This document shows, in pieces, positions 28,459 to 37,628 of a DNA stretch of 64,000 nt (positions are counted from its first letter, which is position 1; every line of letters starts with the position of its first letter). The notes beneath the pieces are model-generated. The model ran no database searches and was not told the DNA's origin. It was given only the letters and a program-made list of their open reading frames with translations. The translations under genes were made by a program, and so were the position numbers. The stretch covers positions 96,987-160,986 of the forward strand of contig NZ_CP082294.1 in NCBI RefSeq assembly GCF_019880205.1. The letters are read 5' to 3'. This DNA comes from Pantoea alfalfae (GTDB taxonomy: Bacteria; Pseudomonadota; Gammaproteobacteria; Enterobacterales; Enterobacteriaceae).

Positions 28459-28760
28459 CCCTGTTTCTCCACCACTCTATTACCCGCCTGATTCAGCCCC
28501 AGCTGGCCCGAAACCCCGGTTACACTTCATCATCCTTTGATCTCAGTCACACAATCTCGTTTAAGAACCGTTTAAAGATGATCGTGATCACCCTTCTTTG
28601 TTAAAGAAATGCTAAATACTGACAACTATTTATTATCATCTTTGAATGCAGGGTTAATTAAAACAACAGGTTAATCATTACCACGCTAAGTAATTACCTG
28701 AATTTTCCTGCCGGTATGTAACTTTTTCATTACTTTTCCGCCATTGCGAGGGCTGTTAAT
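28459..28760. other. Upstream region of the citrate transporter gene
   Basis: About 300 bases without a supported gene. It contains an eight-base palindrome GTGATCAC near 28581 and AT-rich DNA before 28680. I cannot assign a promoter with confidence. Confidence 0.45.
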
Positions 28761-30074
28761 TTGCTGACGATACTGGGTTTTTCCATGGTTGTTTGCTTCA
28801 TGTATCTGATCATGACCAAACGTATGTCAGCCTTGATTGCGCTGATCCTGATACCAACCATATTTGCGCTGATTGGCGGTTTTTACGCAGGCCTGGGTGC
28901 CATGATGCTGGATGGCGTCAAAAAGCTGGCTCCGACCGGTGTAATGCTGACCTTCTCCATTCTCTATTTTGGTCTGATGATTGATGCCGGACTGTTTGAC
29001 CCACTGGTGCGCTTTATTCTTCGGATGGTGCGCGGTGACCCCCTGAAAGTGCTGGTCGGAACGGCGGTACTAACACTACTGGTTTCTCTGGATGGTGACA
29101 GCTCTACCACTTACATGATTGCCATTGCCGCATTTCTGCCGCTCTATCACCGGCTGGGCATGAACGTGCTGATGATGACCTGTCTGGTCAACCTCGCCAG
29201 CGGCATCATGAACCTCTCTCCCTGGGGTGGCCCGACAGCGCGTGCCGCGGCGGCACTGCGTATTGATGCTCTCGACATCTTTATTCCAATGCTGCCCGCG
29301 ATGCTGCTCGCCTGCGTCAGCCTGGTAGCGATGGCGGTGCTGTTTGGCCTGCGTGAGCGTAAACGATTAGGCGTGATGACCATGAAAGATCACCATCTCG
29401 ACAACATCGAGCTGGGTCTGGGCGATGCCGAAGAGTGCGCTGCCAACCGTCGCCCGAAGATGTTCTGGCCTAACTTTATCCTGACCACCGTGCTGCTGGT
29501 GCTGCTGGTGATTGGTTTAATGCCTATTCAGATCCTGTTCATGCTGGCGTTTGCCATTGCAGTGATGCTCAACTATCCCACGCTGGAGGAGCAGAAAGCC
29601 CGTATCAGTTCCCATGCCGGTAACGTGCTGGCGGTGACCGCATTAATTTTTGCCGCCGGTATTTTCACCGGCATCCTCTCCGGCACCGGCATGGTTGACG
29701 CCATGGCGAAGAGCCTGCTGGCGGTAATCCCGCCCAGCTTCGGACCTTACCTGGCGGTGTTTACCGCGCTGGTCAGTCTGCCGTTTACCTTCTTTATGTC
29801 GAATGATGCCTTTTACTTCGGCATTCTGCCGGTTATTGCCCAGACGGCGGCCAGCTACGGTATTACTGCAGAAGAGATTGCCCGCGCTTCTATTGTCGGC
29901 CAGCCATTCCACCTGCTGAGTCCGCTGGTGCCGTCTGTCTACCTGCTGGTGGGCCTGGCGAAAGTCGATATCGGCGACCACCAGCGCTTTGCCATCAAGT
30001 GGGGGATTCTGGTCAGTCTGGTATTGATGGCGGGCGGTCTGCTGACCGGTGCTTTCCCGCTGTTCCACAGTTAA
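28761..30074 (+). CDS. CitMHS-family metal-citrate/H+ symporter
   Basis: 437 residues, TTG start nine bases after GAGG. It is hydrophobic throughout, with about 12 membrane segments. Family signatures include LSLDGDS-like VSLDGDSSTTYMI, LASGIMNLSPWGGPTARAAA and the C-terminal FFMSNDAFYFGILPV with PFHLLSPLVPS. CitM and CitH import citrate as a complex with divalent metal ions. No citrate lyase genes are adjacent, so citrate would be used by aerobic metabolism. Charged cytoplasmic loop at about 195-235. It is a single-gene unit with its own terminator. Confidence 0.9.
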   Translation: MLTILGFSMVVCFMYLIMTKRMSALIALILIPTIFALIGGFYAGLGAMMLDGVKKLAPTGVMLTFSILYFGLMIDAGLFDPLVRFILRMVRGDPLKVLVGTAVLTLLVSLDGDSSTTYMIAIAAFLPLYHRLGMNVLMMTCLVNLASGIMNLSPWGGPTARAAAALRIDALDIFIPMLPAMLLACVSLVAMAVLFGLRERKRLGVMTMKDHHLDNIELGLGDAEECAANRRPKMFWPNFILTTVLLVLLVIGLMPIQILFMLAFAIAVMLNYPTLEEQKARISSHAGNVLAVTALIFAAGIFTGILSGTGMVDAMAKSLLAVIPPSFGPYLAVFTALVSLPFTFFMSNDAFYFGILPVIAQTAASYGITAEEIARASIVGQPFHLLSPLVPSVYLLVGLAKVDIGDHQRFAIKWGILVSLVLMAGGLLTGAFPLFHS

Positions 30075-30088
30075 TTTTCTGCTTTCTG

Positions 30089-30122
30089 GCGGATAACCGG
30101 CTTTTTTTGCCCGGTTATCCGC
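30089..30122 (+). terminator. Terminator of the citrate transporter gene
   Basis: GCGGATAACCGG and CCGGTTATCCGC form a 12-pair stem 14 bases after the stop. The T-run (TTTTTTT) lies in the loop rather than after the stem, which is atypical. Confidence 0.6.
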
Positions 30123-30239
30123 TTCACCGCTCCGCCTGTTGTTTCAACCCGCTCTACACTCTATAGCCAGGCTAATGTGCTGCGTGCCGGACAGGCCGTA
30201 GTCTCTCAGAGATTTTGTCGATGACCCTATGGAGGCCCG

Positions 30240-31079
30240 ATGAAAATTCACCACCTTAACTGTGGCTGTATGTGCCCGCTGGGCGGCGCGTTTTATGATG
30301 GATTCAGTAAAGGCCTGAAGGCGCACCTGGTCTGTCACTGCCTGCTGATTGAGACAGACCGCGACGGGCTGGTGCTGGTCGATACCGGCTTTGGGCGGCA
30401 GGATATCCATACGCCCGGCAGTCGTCTCTCGGGCTTTTTCCGCGCCTTAAACAATATTCAGCGGCGCGACGATCTCACCGCCTTGTCACAGGTGAAGGCG
30501 CTGGGCTTTCGGGCTGACGATGTGCGCCATATTATTCTGACCCATCTCGATTTTGATCATGCTGGCGGACTAACCGATTTTCCGCAGGCGCGTATCCATC
30601 TGATGCAGCAGGAGGTCGATACCGCCCACCAGCGTCACAGCTGGCTGTCGCGTGAGCGCTATCGTCCCGGACAATGGGGCGGGATCAGCAACTGGGAAAC
30701 CTATCAGCCGCAGGGGGAAACATGGTTTGGTTTTGAGGCGGTTAATCGCCTGCGGGATTTACCCCCGGAGGTTCTGCTGGTGCCGCTGGCGGGCCATACG
30801 CCGGGTCACGCGGGCATTGCCATTCAGCAGCCCGATGGCTGGCTGCTGCACGGCGGCGACGCCTGGTTCTACCGCGGCGAAATGCGGCAGCCGACGCGCC
30901 ACTGCACGCCAGGATTGCGTTTTTACCAGTGGATGATGGGCATAGATAATGTGGCCAGACGGCACAACCAGCAGCGACTGCGTGAACTCTCCTGCCAGCG
31001 CGGCGGCGAAATCACCTTTTTCTGCAGTCACGATGCGCGTGAGCTGGATGCGTTGCAGGTCAATGCGCCGCTGCGCTGA
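30240..31079 (+). CDS. Metallo-beta-lactamase-fold hydrolase
   Basis: 279 residues, ATG after GGAGG. The dinuclear metal site is shown by HLDFDHAGG (about 101-109), a second histidine in AGHTPGHAG (about 183-191), and an aspartate in HGGDAWFY, with DTGFGRQD at about 43-50. The HxDxDHxGG form and the lactonase-like layout resemble AiiA/AttM acyl-homoserine lactonases, but many MBL hydrolases share it, so quorum quenching is only one possibility. N-terminus NCGCMCPLGG is cysteine-rich. It is not in an operon. Confidence 0.85.
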   Translation: MKIHHLNCGCMCPLGGAFYDGFSKGLKAHLVCHCLLIETDRDGLVLVDTGFGRQDIHTPGSRLSGFFRALNNIQRRDDLTALSQVKALGFRADDVRHIILTHLDFDHAGGLTDFPQARIHLMQQEVDTAHQRHSWLSRERYRPGQWGGISNWETYQPQGETWFGFEAVNRLRDLPPEVLLVPLAGHTPGHAGIAIQQPDGWLLHGGDAWFYRGEMRQPTRHCTPGLRFYQWMMGIDNVARRHNQQRLRELSCQRGGEITFFCSHDARELDALQVNAPLR

Positions 31080-31097
31080 TGGGTTATCTGACTGCCT

Positions 31098-31143
31098 GTT
31101 TCTCTGCGAGAAACACCGTACCATCAGTTTCTCAAGAGAAAAC
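31098..31143 (+). repeat. Two tandem small hairpins with the same stem
   Basis: GTTTCTC-TGC-GAGAAAC at 31098-31114 is followed by GTTTCTC-AA-GAGAAAAC at 31127-31143. The stem sequence is the same in both. They lie 19 bases after the MBL hydrolase stop and before the yefM operator, so they may act as terminator, RNA-stability element or a protein site. Confidence 0.5.
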
Positions 31144-31195
31144 ACGTCGGTGATGGTACCCCAGTCTTCTCACCTGACTTCCCTGTCATAGCTTA

Positions 31196-31209
31196 TCATT
31201 GTACAATGA
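31196..31209. promoter_or_regulatory. YefM-YoeB operator palindrome
   Basis: TCATTGTACAATGA is a perfect 14-base palindrome with TGTACA at its centre, the known core of YefM-YoeB operators. It lies 28 bases before the yefM ATG, where binding would autorepress the operon. Confidence 0.8.
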
Positions 31210-31237
31210 CTTGTATTACTTACTCTGTGGAGGTTCT

Positions 31238-31489
31238 ATGAGAGCAATCAGTTACAGCGAAGCCCGACAAAATCTGTCTGCCACTATGGTTCAGACGGTT
31301 GAAGATAAAGCGCCGGTATTAATCACCCGCCAGAACGGTGAATCCTGCGTGCTGATGTCGCTTGAAGAATATAACTCACTGGAAGAGACAGCCTACCTGC
31401 TGCGGTCACCTAAGAATGCTCACAGGTTAATGGATTCCATCGAAAGCCTGCAAAGCGGTAACGGGACTGACAGGGATATTATTGAGTGA
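31238..31489 (+). CDS. yefM: YefM antitoxin
   Basis: 83 residues from ATG 31238, placed five bases after GGAGG; a longer reading from 31199 lies inside the operator zone and is rejected. The sequence [17 protein letters not shown] and the segment [19 protein letters not shown] are the Phd/YefM DNA-binding fold, and the acidic C-terminus binds the toxin. It overlaps yoeB by four bases. The pair would neutralise YoeB and repress its own promoter. On a plasmid this acts as an addiction module. Confidence 0.95.
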   Translation: MRAISYSEARQNLSATMVQTVEDKAPVLITRQNGESCVLMSLEEYNSLEETAYLLRSPKNAHRLMDSIESLQSGNGTDRDIIE

Positions 31490-31740
31490 AACTGACCTGG
31501 TCCGAAGAAACCTGGGAAGATTATCTCTACTGGCAGGATACCGATAAAAAAACGGTCAAAAAGATTAATGAGTTGCTAAAAGATGCCAGCAGGACGCCTT
31601 TTGAAGGCAAAGGAAAACCCGAGCCATTAAAGCATAATCTTGCAGGCTTCTGGTCACGCAGAATTACGGCAGAACATCGGCTGGTTTATGCCGTCAGTGG
31701 AGACGCTTTATTAATCGCCTCATGCCGTTATCACTATTGA
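31486..31740 (+). CDS. yoeB: YoeB toxin, ribosome-dependent mRNA endonuclease
   Basis: 84 residues, GTG start, same length as E. coli YoeB and nearly the same sequence throughout ([20 protein letters not shown]). The catalytic residues E46, R65, H83 and Y84 are all present. YoeB binds the ribosomal A site and cleaves mRNA when YefM is degraded. The module looks intact and active. Its GTG start and the GTGA overlap with yefM ensure that toxin is made less efficiently than antitoxin. Confidence 0.96.
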   Translation: MKLTWSEETWEDYLYWQDTDKKTVKKINELLKDASRTPFEGKGKPEPLKHNLAGFWSRRITAEHRLVYAVSGDALLIASCRYHY

Positions 31741-31769
31741 AGGGCTCATAAGCTTACCCCTGAGCCCTT
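31740..31769 (+). terminator. Terminator of yefM-yoeB
   Basis: AAGGGCTCA and TGAGCCCTT form a nine-pair stem with a 12-base loop immediately after the yoeB stop. The tail is ATAGTGC, with no long T-run. Confidence 0.6.
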
Positions 31770-31813
31770 ATAGTGCAGCCGTTTCAGCGGCGGCGTCATT
31801 CAGTGCAATCCAG

Positions 31814-34351
31814 TTACGCCGGATCGCCTGTCCTCTTTTTCAGCTGTGCGGAAAGCCAGGGCGCAGTCAGACTCTCAGCCGATGTGCTGACCGTTTCCGG
31901 CGTACCGCATGAAACAATCCTTCCGCCTTTAAGACCGGAGCCAGGTCCCAGATCAATCACCCAGTCCGCTTCAGCCACGATGCGCATGGTGTGTTCCGCC
32001 ATCACGACGGTGTGGCCGCGCGTCACCAGTTCATCCAGCACAATCAGCAACTTATCCATGTCAGAGGGATGCAAACCTGTAGACGGTTCATCAAGCAGAT
32101 AGAGCGTAGCTGTCCGCTGGACACGCTGCAGCTCCCAGGCGAGCTTGATGCGCTGACACTCACCGCCAGAGAGTTCCGTGGCGGGCTGACCCAGTGTCAG
32201 GTATCCCAGCCCCAGAGATCGCAGAGCCGACAGTGAACGCTGGATCCCGTCATACCCGTCAAACACCCTGGTGGCGTCGTCTACGGTGAGATCAAGCACA
32301 TCCGCTATGGTCAGGTCGTTCCACTTCGCCTCCAGCGTTTCGGGGTTGTAACGGCGTCCCGCACAGACCGAGCAGGTTGCGGTGGCGCTGGGCATAAAGA
32401 GCAGCTCAATCGAAATCTGTCCCTGTCCCTCGCATGCAGGACAGCGACCCGCGGGCAGATTGAAGGAAAACCGGCTGGCGCTGAAACCTCTGGCTTTCGC
32501 CTCGGGGGTTTCTGCAAACAGCCTGCGGACGATATCGAAAAAGCCGGTGTAGGTGGCCAGATTGGAGCGTGGCGTCCGCCCGATAGGACGCTGATCGATT
32601 CTGACCAGACGGCCAATGGCGTCATTTCCGCTGACAACCAGCCCCTTAACGTCCGGGACCAGGTCCTCTTCCTCACCCTCTTCACTGTCAGATGTTTTAT
32701 CAAAACGTCCGAGCATTTCCGGAAGCACGCGATTCAGCAGCGTCGATTTGCCGGAGCCGGAAACACCGGTAACCGCCGTCATTCTCGCCAGCGGGATAGC
32801 GATATCCACGCCGGTAATATTGTTGCAATGGATCTGCTCAAGCCTGAGCCAACTCTCCGCGGGCCGGCGCTGGCGCAGTCCGGTATAGCTGCGGGAGAAG
32901 AGATAGCCAGAGGTGGGTGAAGCGTTGACGTCTTTGAGGCCTGCCGGTTCACCGTTATAAACAATCTCACCGCCATGCGTACCCGGGCCGGGACCGACTT
33001 CGATGAGCCAGTCCGCCTCGGCAATGAGATCAATATTATGCTCGACGACCACCAGCGAGTTACCTGCACGTACCAGGTTCTTCAGGGATGCGAGCAGCGC
33101 TTTGACATCATCGGGATGCAGACCAGCAGACGGCTCATCCAGCACGTAAAGCACACCAAACAGCCGCGATATCAGCTGGGTGGCCAGACGTACGCGCTGC
33201 AACTCGCCGGATGAGAGCAGCGTGGTGCGGCGTCCCGGTGCCAGATGCCCCAGACCCAGCGTCTCAAGCTGTTCAAGCCGCATGCAGATATCTGACGCCA
33301 TCCGGATAACGGCTTCCCGCAGTGCCGCCTCGGCAGGCAGATCTGATGATGAACCGTCTGCATAAGGCCTCAGCCGTTCAGCAAGTTCAGATACCGACAG
33401 CTCACTCAGGCTGGCAATGTCATAACCGGCAAAGGTCACGGATAGCGCGTTCCGGTTTAACCTTTTGCCGTGACACGCTGAACAGGGTGTGACCGTGACA
33501 AAGCGCGCCAGCCGTTTTTTCGTCGTCTCGCTGCCATTGGAATAGCTCTGCAATACGATTTTTGCTGCGCTGGTGTACGTGCCGGTATAAGCGGGCTCTT
33601 CGCCCGCCGCCAGCGCGTTTTCACGCTGTTCAGCATTCAGACCGACAAAAATCGGCACCGATGGCTGTTCGTCAGTCAGCAGTATCCACTGCTGGTCGCG
33701 GGCTGAAAGCGTATTCCAGGGTGCATCGACATCGTAGCCGAGCGTCTCAAGGATGCTGCGCAGGTTTTTGTTATGCCAGCCTCGGGGCCATGACGCGATA
33801 GCCCCCTTGCGGATACTCAGTGAGCTATCCGGCACCATCGACTCGGTTTTAACGGTGTGCACTCTTCCCAGCCCCTGGCAATGTGGACAAGCACCCTCAG
33901 GATTGTTAGGCGAGAAATAATCGGCGGTCATAAACGGCACACCGTCAGGCCTTGTGCCCGCACGAGAAAACAGCAGACGCAGCGTGACGGAAATACGGGT
34001 CAGGCTGCCCACCGTTGAACGCTCCTGCGCGCCAGCCCGGCTTTGCTGAAGCGCCACCGCGGGCGGAAGTCCGTCAATGTTATCTACATCTGGCGCAGCG
34101 GCCTGATCGATCAGGCGACGGGCATGGGGTGAAATCGACTCGATAAACCGGCGCTGGGCTTCTGCATAAAGCGTGTCAAAGGCGAGTGAGGATTTTCCGG
34201 AGCCTGAAACCCCGGTAAACACCACCATTGCATTCCGGGGAAACCGCAGCGACACATCCTTGAGATTGTGTGTTCTTGCACCCTGTACTGAGACATAAGG
34301 ATCAATGTGCTCGTCAGCGCGATAAGTATGGGCGTTGTCTTGTTCTGTCAT
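31814..34351 (-). CDS. UvrA-like ABC ATPase lacking the UvrB-binding insert
   Basis: 845 residues from ATG 34351 ([10 protein letters not shown]); a longer reading to 34498 has no family support. It has two ABC modules with Walker [13 protein letters not shown] and [12 protein letters not shown], signatures [13 protein letters not shown] and [12 protein letters not shown], and zinc-finger pairs [16 protein letters not shown] and [16 protein letters not shown]. Canonical UvrA has about 940 residues; here the region after [12 protein letters not shown] skips quickly to [16 protein letters not shown], so the first insertion that binds UvrB is missing. This is the UvrA2/DrrC-like class, found with drug resistance or damage tolerance. 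It probably does not act in standard excision repair. Confidence 0.88.
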   Translation of the reverse strand: MTEQDNAHTYRADEHIDPYVSVQGARTHNLKDVSLRFPRNAMVVFTGVSGSGKSSLAFDTLYAEAQRRFIESISPHARRLIDQAAAPDVDNIDGLPPAVALQQSRAGAQERSTVGSLTRISVTLRLLFSRAGTRPDGVPFMTADYFSPNNPEGACPHCQGLGRVHTVKTESMVPDSSLSIRKGAIASWPRGWHNKNLRSILETLGYDVDAPWNTLSARDQQWILLTDEQPSVPIFVGLNAEQRENALAAGEEPAYTGTYTSAAKIVLQSYSNGSETTKKRLARFVTVTPCSACHGKRLNRNALSVTFAGYDIASLSELSVSELAERLRPYADGSSSDLPAEAALREAVIRMASDICMRLEQLETLGLGHLAPGRRTTLLSSGELQRVRLATQLISRLFGVLYVLDEPSAGLHPDDVKALLASLKNLVRAGNSLVVVEHNIDLIAEADWLIEVGPGPGTHGGEIVYNGEPAGLKDVNASPTSGYLFSRSYTGLRQRRPAESWLRLEQIHCNNITGVDIAIPLARMTAVTGVSGSGKSTLLNRVLPEMLGRFDKTSDSEEGEEEDLVPDVKGLVVSGNDAIGRLVRIDQRPIGRTPRSNLATYTGFFDIVRRLFAETPEAKARGFSASRFSFNLPAGRCPACEGQGQISIELLFMPSATATCSVCAGRRYNPETLEAKWNDLTIADVLDLTVDDATRVFDGYDGIQRSLSALRSLGLGYLTLGQPATELSGGECQRIKLAWELQRVQRTATLYLLDEPSTGLHPSDMDKLLIVLDELVTRGHTVVMAEHTMRIVAEADWVIDLGPGSGLKGGRIVSCGTPETVSTSAESLTAPWLSAQLKKRTGDPA

Positions 34352-34546
34352 GGTGTCCCTGTTTGATGATGCACGGCAGATTAACGACAACCTGCCGTTA
34401 ATAACTGAAAATTGCAGAGGCTGACCCGGCTTTCGGGCTATCCGGCCCGTTACGAGCCAGAAACACCAGCAAGGGTAGTCAGGGATTTCAGACAGCACAA
34501 CGCGGGGGCGACTGATTCAGGGCTGTAAAAAAGAACAGCACATAAA

Positions 34547-34569
34547 AAAGCCCGCGCAGGGCGGGCTTT
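34547..34569 (-). terminator. Terminator of the higA transcript
   Basis: AAAGCCCGC and GCGGGCTTT form a nine-pair stem with a five-base loop; on the minus strand a run of six T in total follows. It ends three bases before the higA stop codon. Confidence 0.85.
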
Positions 34570-34571
34570 AG

Positions 34572-34964
34572 TTACCGGACGCTCATCCTGTCGGATTGAG
34601 CTGCGCCTGCGAGTGATGCGAGCGGAATATTGAACATTTTATGCAGGTTCCGGATCATCGGCAGCGTCAGCGCACGCTTATGATTCAGTACCTCATAGAC
34701 GCGGTTCATGCGTCCAATTGCCGACACCAGGTTTTTCGCTGTTAGCCCCATCTGCTCCATGCGGAATTTAATCGCCTCCACTGGATCAGGTGCCTCAATC
34801 GGATAATGTTCCTGCTCATATTTTTCGATAAGCAGGATCAAAACTTCCAGAAAGTCACCGGCTTCACTTCCCTGTTCTGGCTCATTGTCGAACAGGAGAG
34901 ATACGGCGGCCAGACCGGCTTCATAATCTGCTTCACTGTGAATCGGTTTGATTTTATAAGTCAT
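34572..34964 (-). CDS. higA: HigA-type antitoxin, toxin partner decayed
   Basis: 130 residues from ATG 34964 (MTYKIKPIHSEADYE); a GTG one codon earlier is also possible. The C-terminal helix-turn-helix (about 70-125, GLTAKNLVSAIGRMNRVYEV) matches HigA. HigA usually lies just downstream of HigB. Here the higB reading frame upstream survives only as its last 30 or so codons, and its TGA overlaps the higA ATG, so the antitoxin is left alone. It may still bind its operator or neutralise related toxins elsewhere. It ends just before a strong terminator. Confidence 0.85.
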   Translation of the reverse strand: MTYKIKPIHSEADYEAGLAAVSLLFDNEPEQGSEAGDFLEVLILLIEKYEQEHYPIEAPDPVEAIKFRMEQMGLTAKNLVSAIGRMNRVYEVLNHKRALTLPMIRNLHKMFNIPLASLAGAAQSDRMSVR

Positions 34965-35059
34965 CACATTTTTACCGTATTTGCGTTTACCCTGCCGTAT
35001 TCAGCATGCGTTCCTGCAAACTTTATGTAGACCGCCTGAAACCTGTAAACCGTACGTCG
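34964..35059 (-). pseudogene. higB: Remnant of higB toxin gene (C-terminal part only)
   Basis: Reading the minus strand from 35059 gives RRTVYRFQAVYIKFAGTHAE, then YGRVNANTVKM and TGA. The core VYIKFAGTHAEY is the conserved C-terminal signature of HigB/RelE-like toxins, and the stop overlaps the higA start as in intact pairs. No start codon and no N-terminal two-thirds are present; a palindrome that looks like the old operator follows within a few bases. An internal deletion has fused promoter to tail. Confidence 0.7.
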
Positions 35060-35063
35060 TTTT

Positions 35064-35073
35064 ATCTTAAGAT
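35064..35073. promoter_or_regulatory. Possible HigA operator palindrome
   Basis: ATCTTAAGAT is a perfect ten-base palindrome next to the truncated higB remnant, where the operator of an intact higBA operon would lie. Confidence 0.4.
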
Positions 35074-35261
35074 GATGGCTGTATCATTGCACGCTCAGCA
35101 GAAACCAAGCACATGAGCACAAAAATCGCGTCCAGGTGTTCAGCGCCGGTTGTGAACGTTTCGCTGGCAGGCAGGCACACATAATGGTCATTTCGGGCCA
35201 AAAAGACTGAAAGGCGATCCCGCGCCGGAGATTTAATTCAAAATTACTCTACACGTAAAAA

Positions 35262-35285
35262 AAACCCGTCAGCGACGGGTTTTTT
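35262..35285. terminator. Strong bidirectional terminator
   Basis: AAACCCGTC and GACGGGTTT form a nine-pair stem with three-base loop, with A-run before and T-run after, so it works in both directions. It terminates the DUF2382 gene on the minus strand. Confidence 0.9.
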
Positions 35286-35318
35286 CAGACCTGAAAGATG
35301 AATATCACCGCGACAGCA

Positions 35319-36782
35319 TTACGGTTTTTTAAACTTATCTTCGACCTTCTCTTTTGCTTCGGCGATTTTATCACCGGCTTTTTCCGCGAAACCCTCTTTA
35401 TGCGCAGGTTCGCTGCCTGGCGTTACCGGACGGCTGTCGTCAGCGCGCGCCTGACGCGTGCTTTCAAGTAACGGATCGGCCACAGTACGATTCCCGGTCA
35501 GCCGGTCTGCGCCGAGAGGATCTGTACTGGCATGGTCAATATCCACTTCCTGACGGCGTACCGAATCGTTAATGGTTTCAACCCGATCGCTTGTCTCTTT
35601 ACGTAACACCACCTCTTCAATGATCTCCGCGGTCTTATTAATCACGGGCTGCTCATGCGTCTCTTCCACTTCAATCGTTTTTTCAGACCAGTCAACATGA
35701 GTAGGTGATCCTGATTCATTCACCGGACGACGGAAGATTGCGGCGTGCTGCTCATGCAGCGAGACATTTTCTGAGACCTGATCGGTGACAGTGTAGCGGC
35801 GCACGCGGGTTGAACCTTCGCTAACCAGTCGTTTACCTACTTCCAGTCGCTCTTCGGCCAGACGCAGCACATCCTCGTCACTCTCATCACCGGTCAGGGC
35901 TGTACGCGCCGCGCTGCGCTGGGCAGGATCGGTATGGAGCGGATCGATGGCACCCTTATCCTGAAGCGTTCCACTGGCGGGCGCTGTCAGGCCATCATCA
36001 GTCGCATAGTCATCAGGCCGTGCGGCACTGCGCTCGGTAAGCTCTTCATGGGCATCAAGGATGCCCAGGGCACGAGGTAACTCATCTTCATCGGCCCGCA
36101 GCGACAGCACTACACCGCCGGTACGCATCGCATCTTCATAGACTTCAGCCTGATCCTCTTCCAGCGTGTTGCCAAACAGGCGCTGCCAGAAGCCCGGATG
36201 ACGGGCTTCATGACCTTCAGTGCGCAGCCGCTCACCGGAGATGATATCAATGTCATCATCCAGGAACCCGGCCTTAATCAGGTTACGCTTTGCACCTTCT
36301 GCCAGTGAGATATTGCTGAACATTGTTACAATTGTTTCACGCGCCATGTTGTGTTCCTCGGTGATGGATTCGGATGGCTCTGAATAGGGTATTCGGGTCA
36401 GATGAGCCTGCTGCCGGCGCAGGGAGACAATCTGTTCTATCTCCACCTCGCTGACGACTTTGCGAATGTGCCACTCCTCTTTCAGCACCAGATGACGGAC
36501 GATCTCGACCTCTTCCTCGACAATCGGAATAATCAGGACGCCATTTTCTTCACGGATCGCCGGCACCTCAGTCAGCCGCTCCGATTTAGGAATGCGTTGA
36601 ACGTCCGCCGTCTGTTGCCGGAGCATCAGCGCAATTTTCTGCTGATGTTCAGTCACCTGGCGGGTGACTCTGACATGACCGTCGATGACCCGCTGTTTCG
36701 AGACCTCAACGGTTTCCTCCGCCAGACTTAAGACCTGTTCGCTACTCTCTGATCCTGGTTTTTCAGGAGGTTGATTATTCAT
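35319..36782 (-). CDS. DUF2382 (YsnF/AvaK) stress protein, apparently a fusion of two units
   Basis: 487 residues. The first DUF2382 block (about 15-135) has LSLAEETVEVSKQRVIDG and PIVEEEVEIVRHLVLKEEW. A YflT-like general stress domain (about 146-265) follows with TMFSNISLAEGAKRNLIKAG, then a second DUF2382 block (about 305-425) with LRLAEERLEVGKRLVSEG and a lysine-rich tail. These domains occur in heat- and desiccation-induced proteins of unknown chemistry. At residue 146 an ATG with a perfect GAGGA seven bases upstream suggests either a second translation start or a past gene fusion. No membrane segment. The gene is monocistronic. Confidence 0.8.
   Translation of the reverse strand: MNNQPPEKPGSESSEQVLSLAEETVEVSKQRVIDGHVRVTRQVTEHQQKIALMLRQQTADVQRIPKSERLTEVPAIREENGVLIIPIVEEEVEIVRHLVLKEEWHIRKVVSEVEIEQIVSLRRQQAHLTRIPYSEPSESITEEHNMARETIVTMFSNISLAEGAKRNLIKAGFLDDDIDIISGERLRTEGHEARHPGFWQRLFGNTLEEDQAEVYEDAMRTGGVVLSLRADEDELPRALGILDAHEELTERSAARPDDYATDDGLTAPASGTLQDKGAIDPLHTDPAQRSAARTALTGDESDEDVLRLAEERLEVGKRLVSEGSTRVRRYTVTDQVSENVSLHEQHAAIFRRPVNESGSPTHVDWSEKTIEVEETHEQPVINKTAEIIEEVVLRKETSDRVETINDSVRRQEVDIDHASTDPLGADRLTGNRTVADPLLESTRQARADDSRPVTPGSEPAHKEGFAEKAGDKIAEAKEKVEDKFKKP
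36345..36359 (-). promoter_or_regulatory. Internal ribosome site and ATG inside the DUF2382 gene
   Basis: On the minus strand GAGGA is followed by seven bases and ATG (MARETIVTMF), in frame with the surrounding gene. It could yield a separate 342-residue product of YflT-like plus DUF2382 domains. Confidence 0.55.
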
Positions 36783-37058
36783 GGTTAACCTGCCTGTGAT
36801 ACAGAGCGATCATTTGTACTTTCCCTGACCTTGAGCATAAGTGACTGCTTTTCGGTTAGTTAAAGCCTGGCACAAACAATGACAAAGGAAAGTAAAAAGC
36901 AGAAATATGCCGTGATGTGAAGATAACATGGCGCTAAAATCGGATAAGCGATGCGGCAGATAAAAAGAGGATCTCAGGGTCAATTGCAGTGAAATCTCTG
37001 TTTTCAGGTAAGCCAAAGAGAAGGGGTCAGGCAGTGAGCACGCCTGGCGTGCCTCACC

Positions 37059-37628
37059 TCAGGGGTTGATCCATCCGCTTTCCTGCCGTTCGCCATGGGC
37101 AGGATAGTGAAACAGTGCGCGCTGATTTTCATTGCGCTGAAGCTGATACGCATCCAGCATGTTGACCTGCACAATCATTACGCCAAAACGCGATTCGCCA
37201 GTTTCCGCTGCCGTCGCGACAGGTGTCTCGTGAGCGGGGGCCAGCGCTTCTCCCGGCGGCCCGGCGATATACGTCTGGCGCGTGTGCTGCGGTAACGTAC
37301 GCCAGGCGTTACGGGCAACTGCACTTCCCGCTGCGTAACACTCAGCCTGTCCCACCAGCCGTAGCTGGAGGCGGCGCTCATGGCAATATCCCAATACGGT
37401 AACCTGGGGATTCGCCGCCATCTCCTGCCACTTTGGACTACGCACATCGGTATAAAAGGTCAGCGTCCGGCGTACATCATGGCACTCGCGCAGTACCACA
37501 GTACGTGCCTGAGGCCGTTGTGCAGCATCCACGGTAGCGAGCGTCAGATAACGAAATCCAGCCTGCGGATCGGCGGCAGCCTCTGTCAGTACTGCCCAGC
37601 AGGCTATTTCAAAAGTTTTCAGATCCAT
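37059..37628 (-). CDS. Pyridoxamine 5'-phosphate oxidase-family FMN protein
   Basis: 189 residues. The split-barrel flavin fold shows in FRYLTLATVDAAQRPQARTVVLREC, LTFYTDVRSPKWQEM and a C-terminal GWINP segment that resembles the RLxP end of PNPOx. The region PQVTVLGYCHERRLQLRLVGQAE is typical of the group. These proteins use FMN for small-molecule oxidation or reduction; the substrate is not known. The start codon overlaps the end of a small upstream frame. It is divergent from the acetyltransferase. Confidence 0.82.
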   Translation of the reverse strand: MDLKTFEIACWAVLTEAAADPQAGFRYLTLATVDAAQRPQARTVVLRECHDVRRTLTFYTDVRSPKWQEMAANPQVTVLGYCHERRLQLRLVGQAECYAAGSAVARNAWRTLPQHTRQTYIAGPPGEALAPAHETPVATAAETGESRFGVMIVQVNMLDAYQLQRNENQRALFHYPAHGERQESGWINP

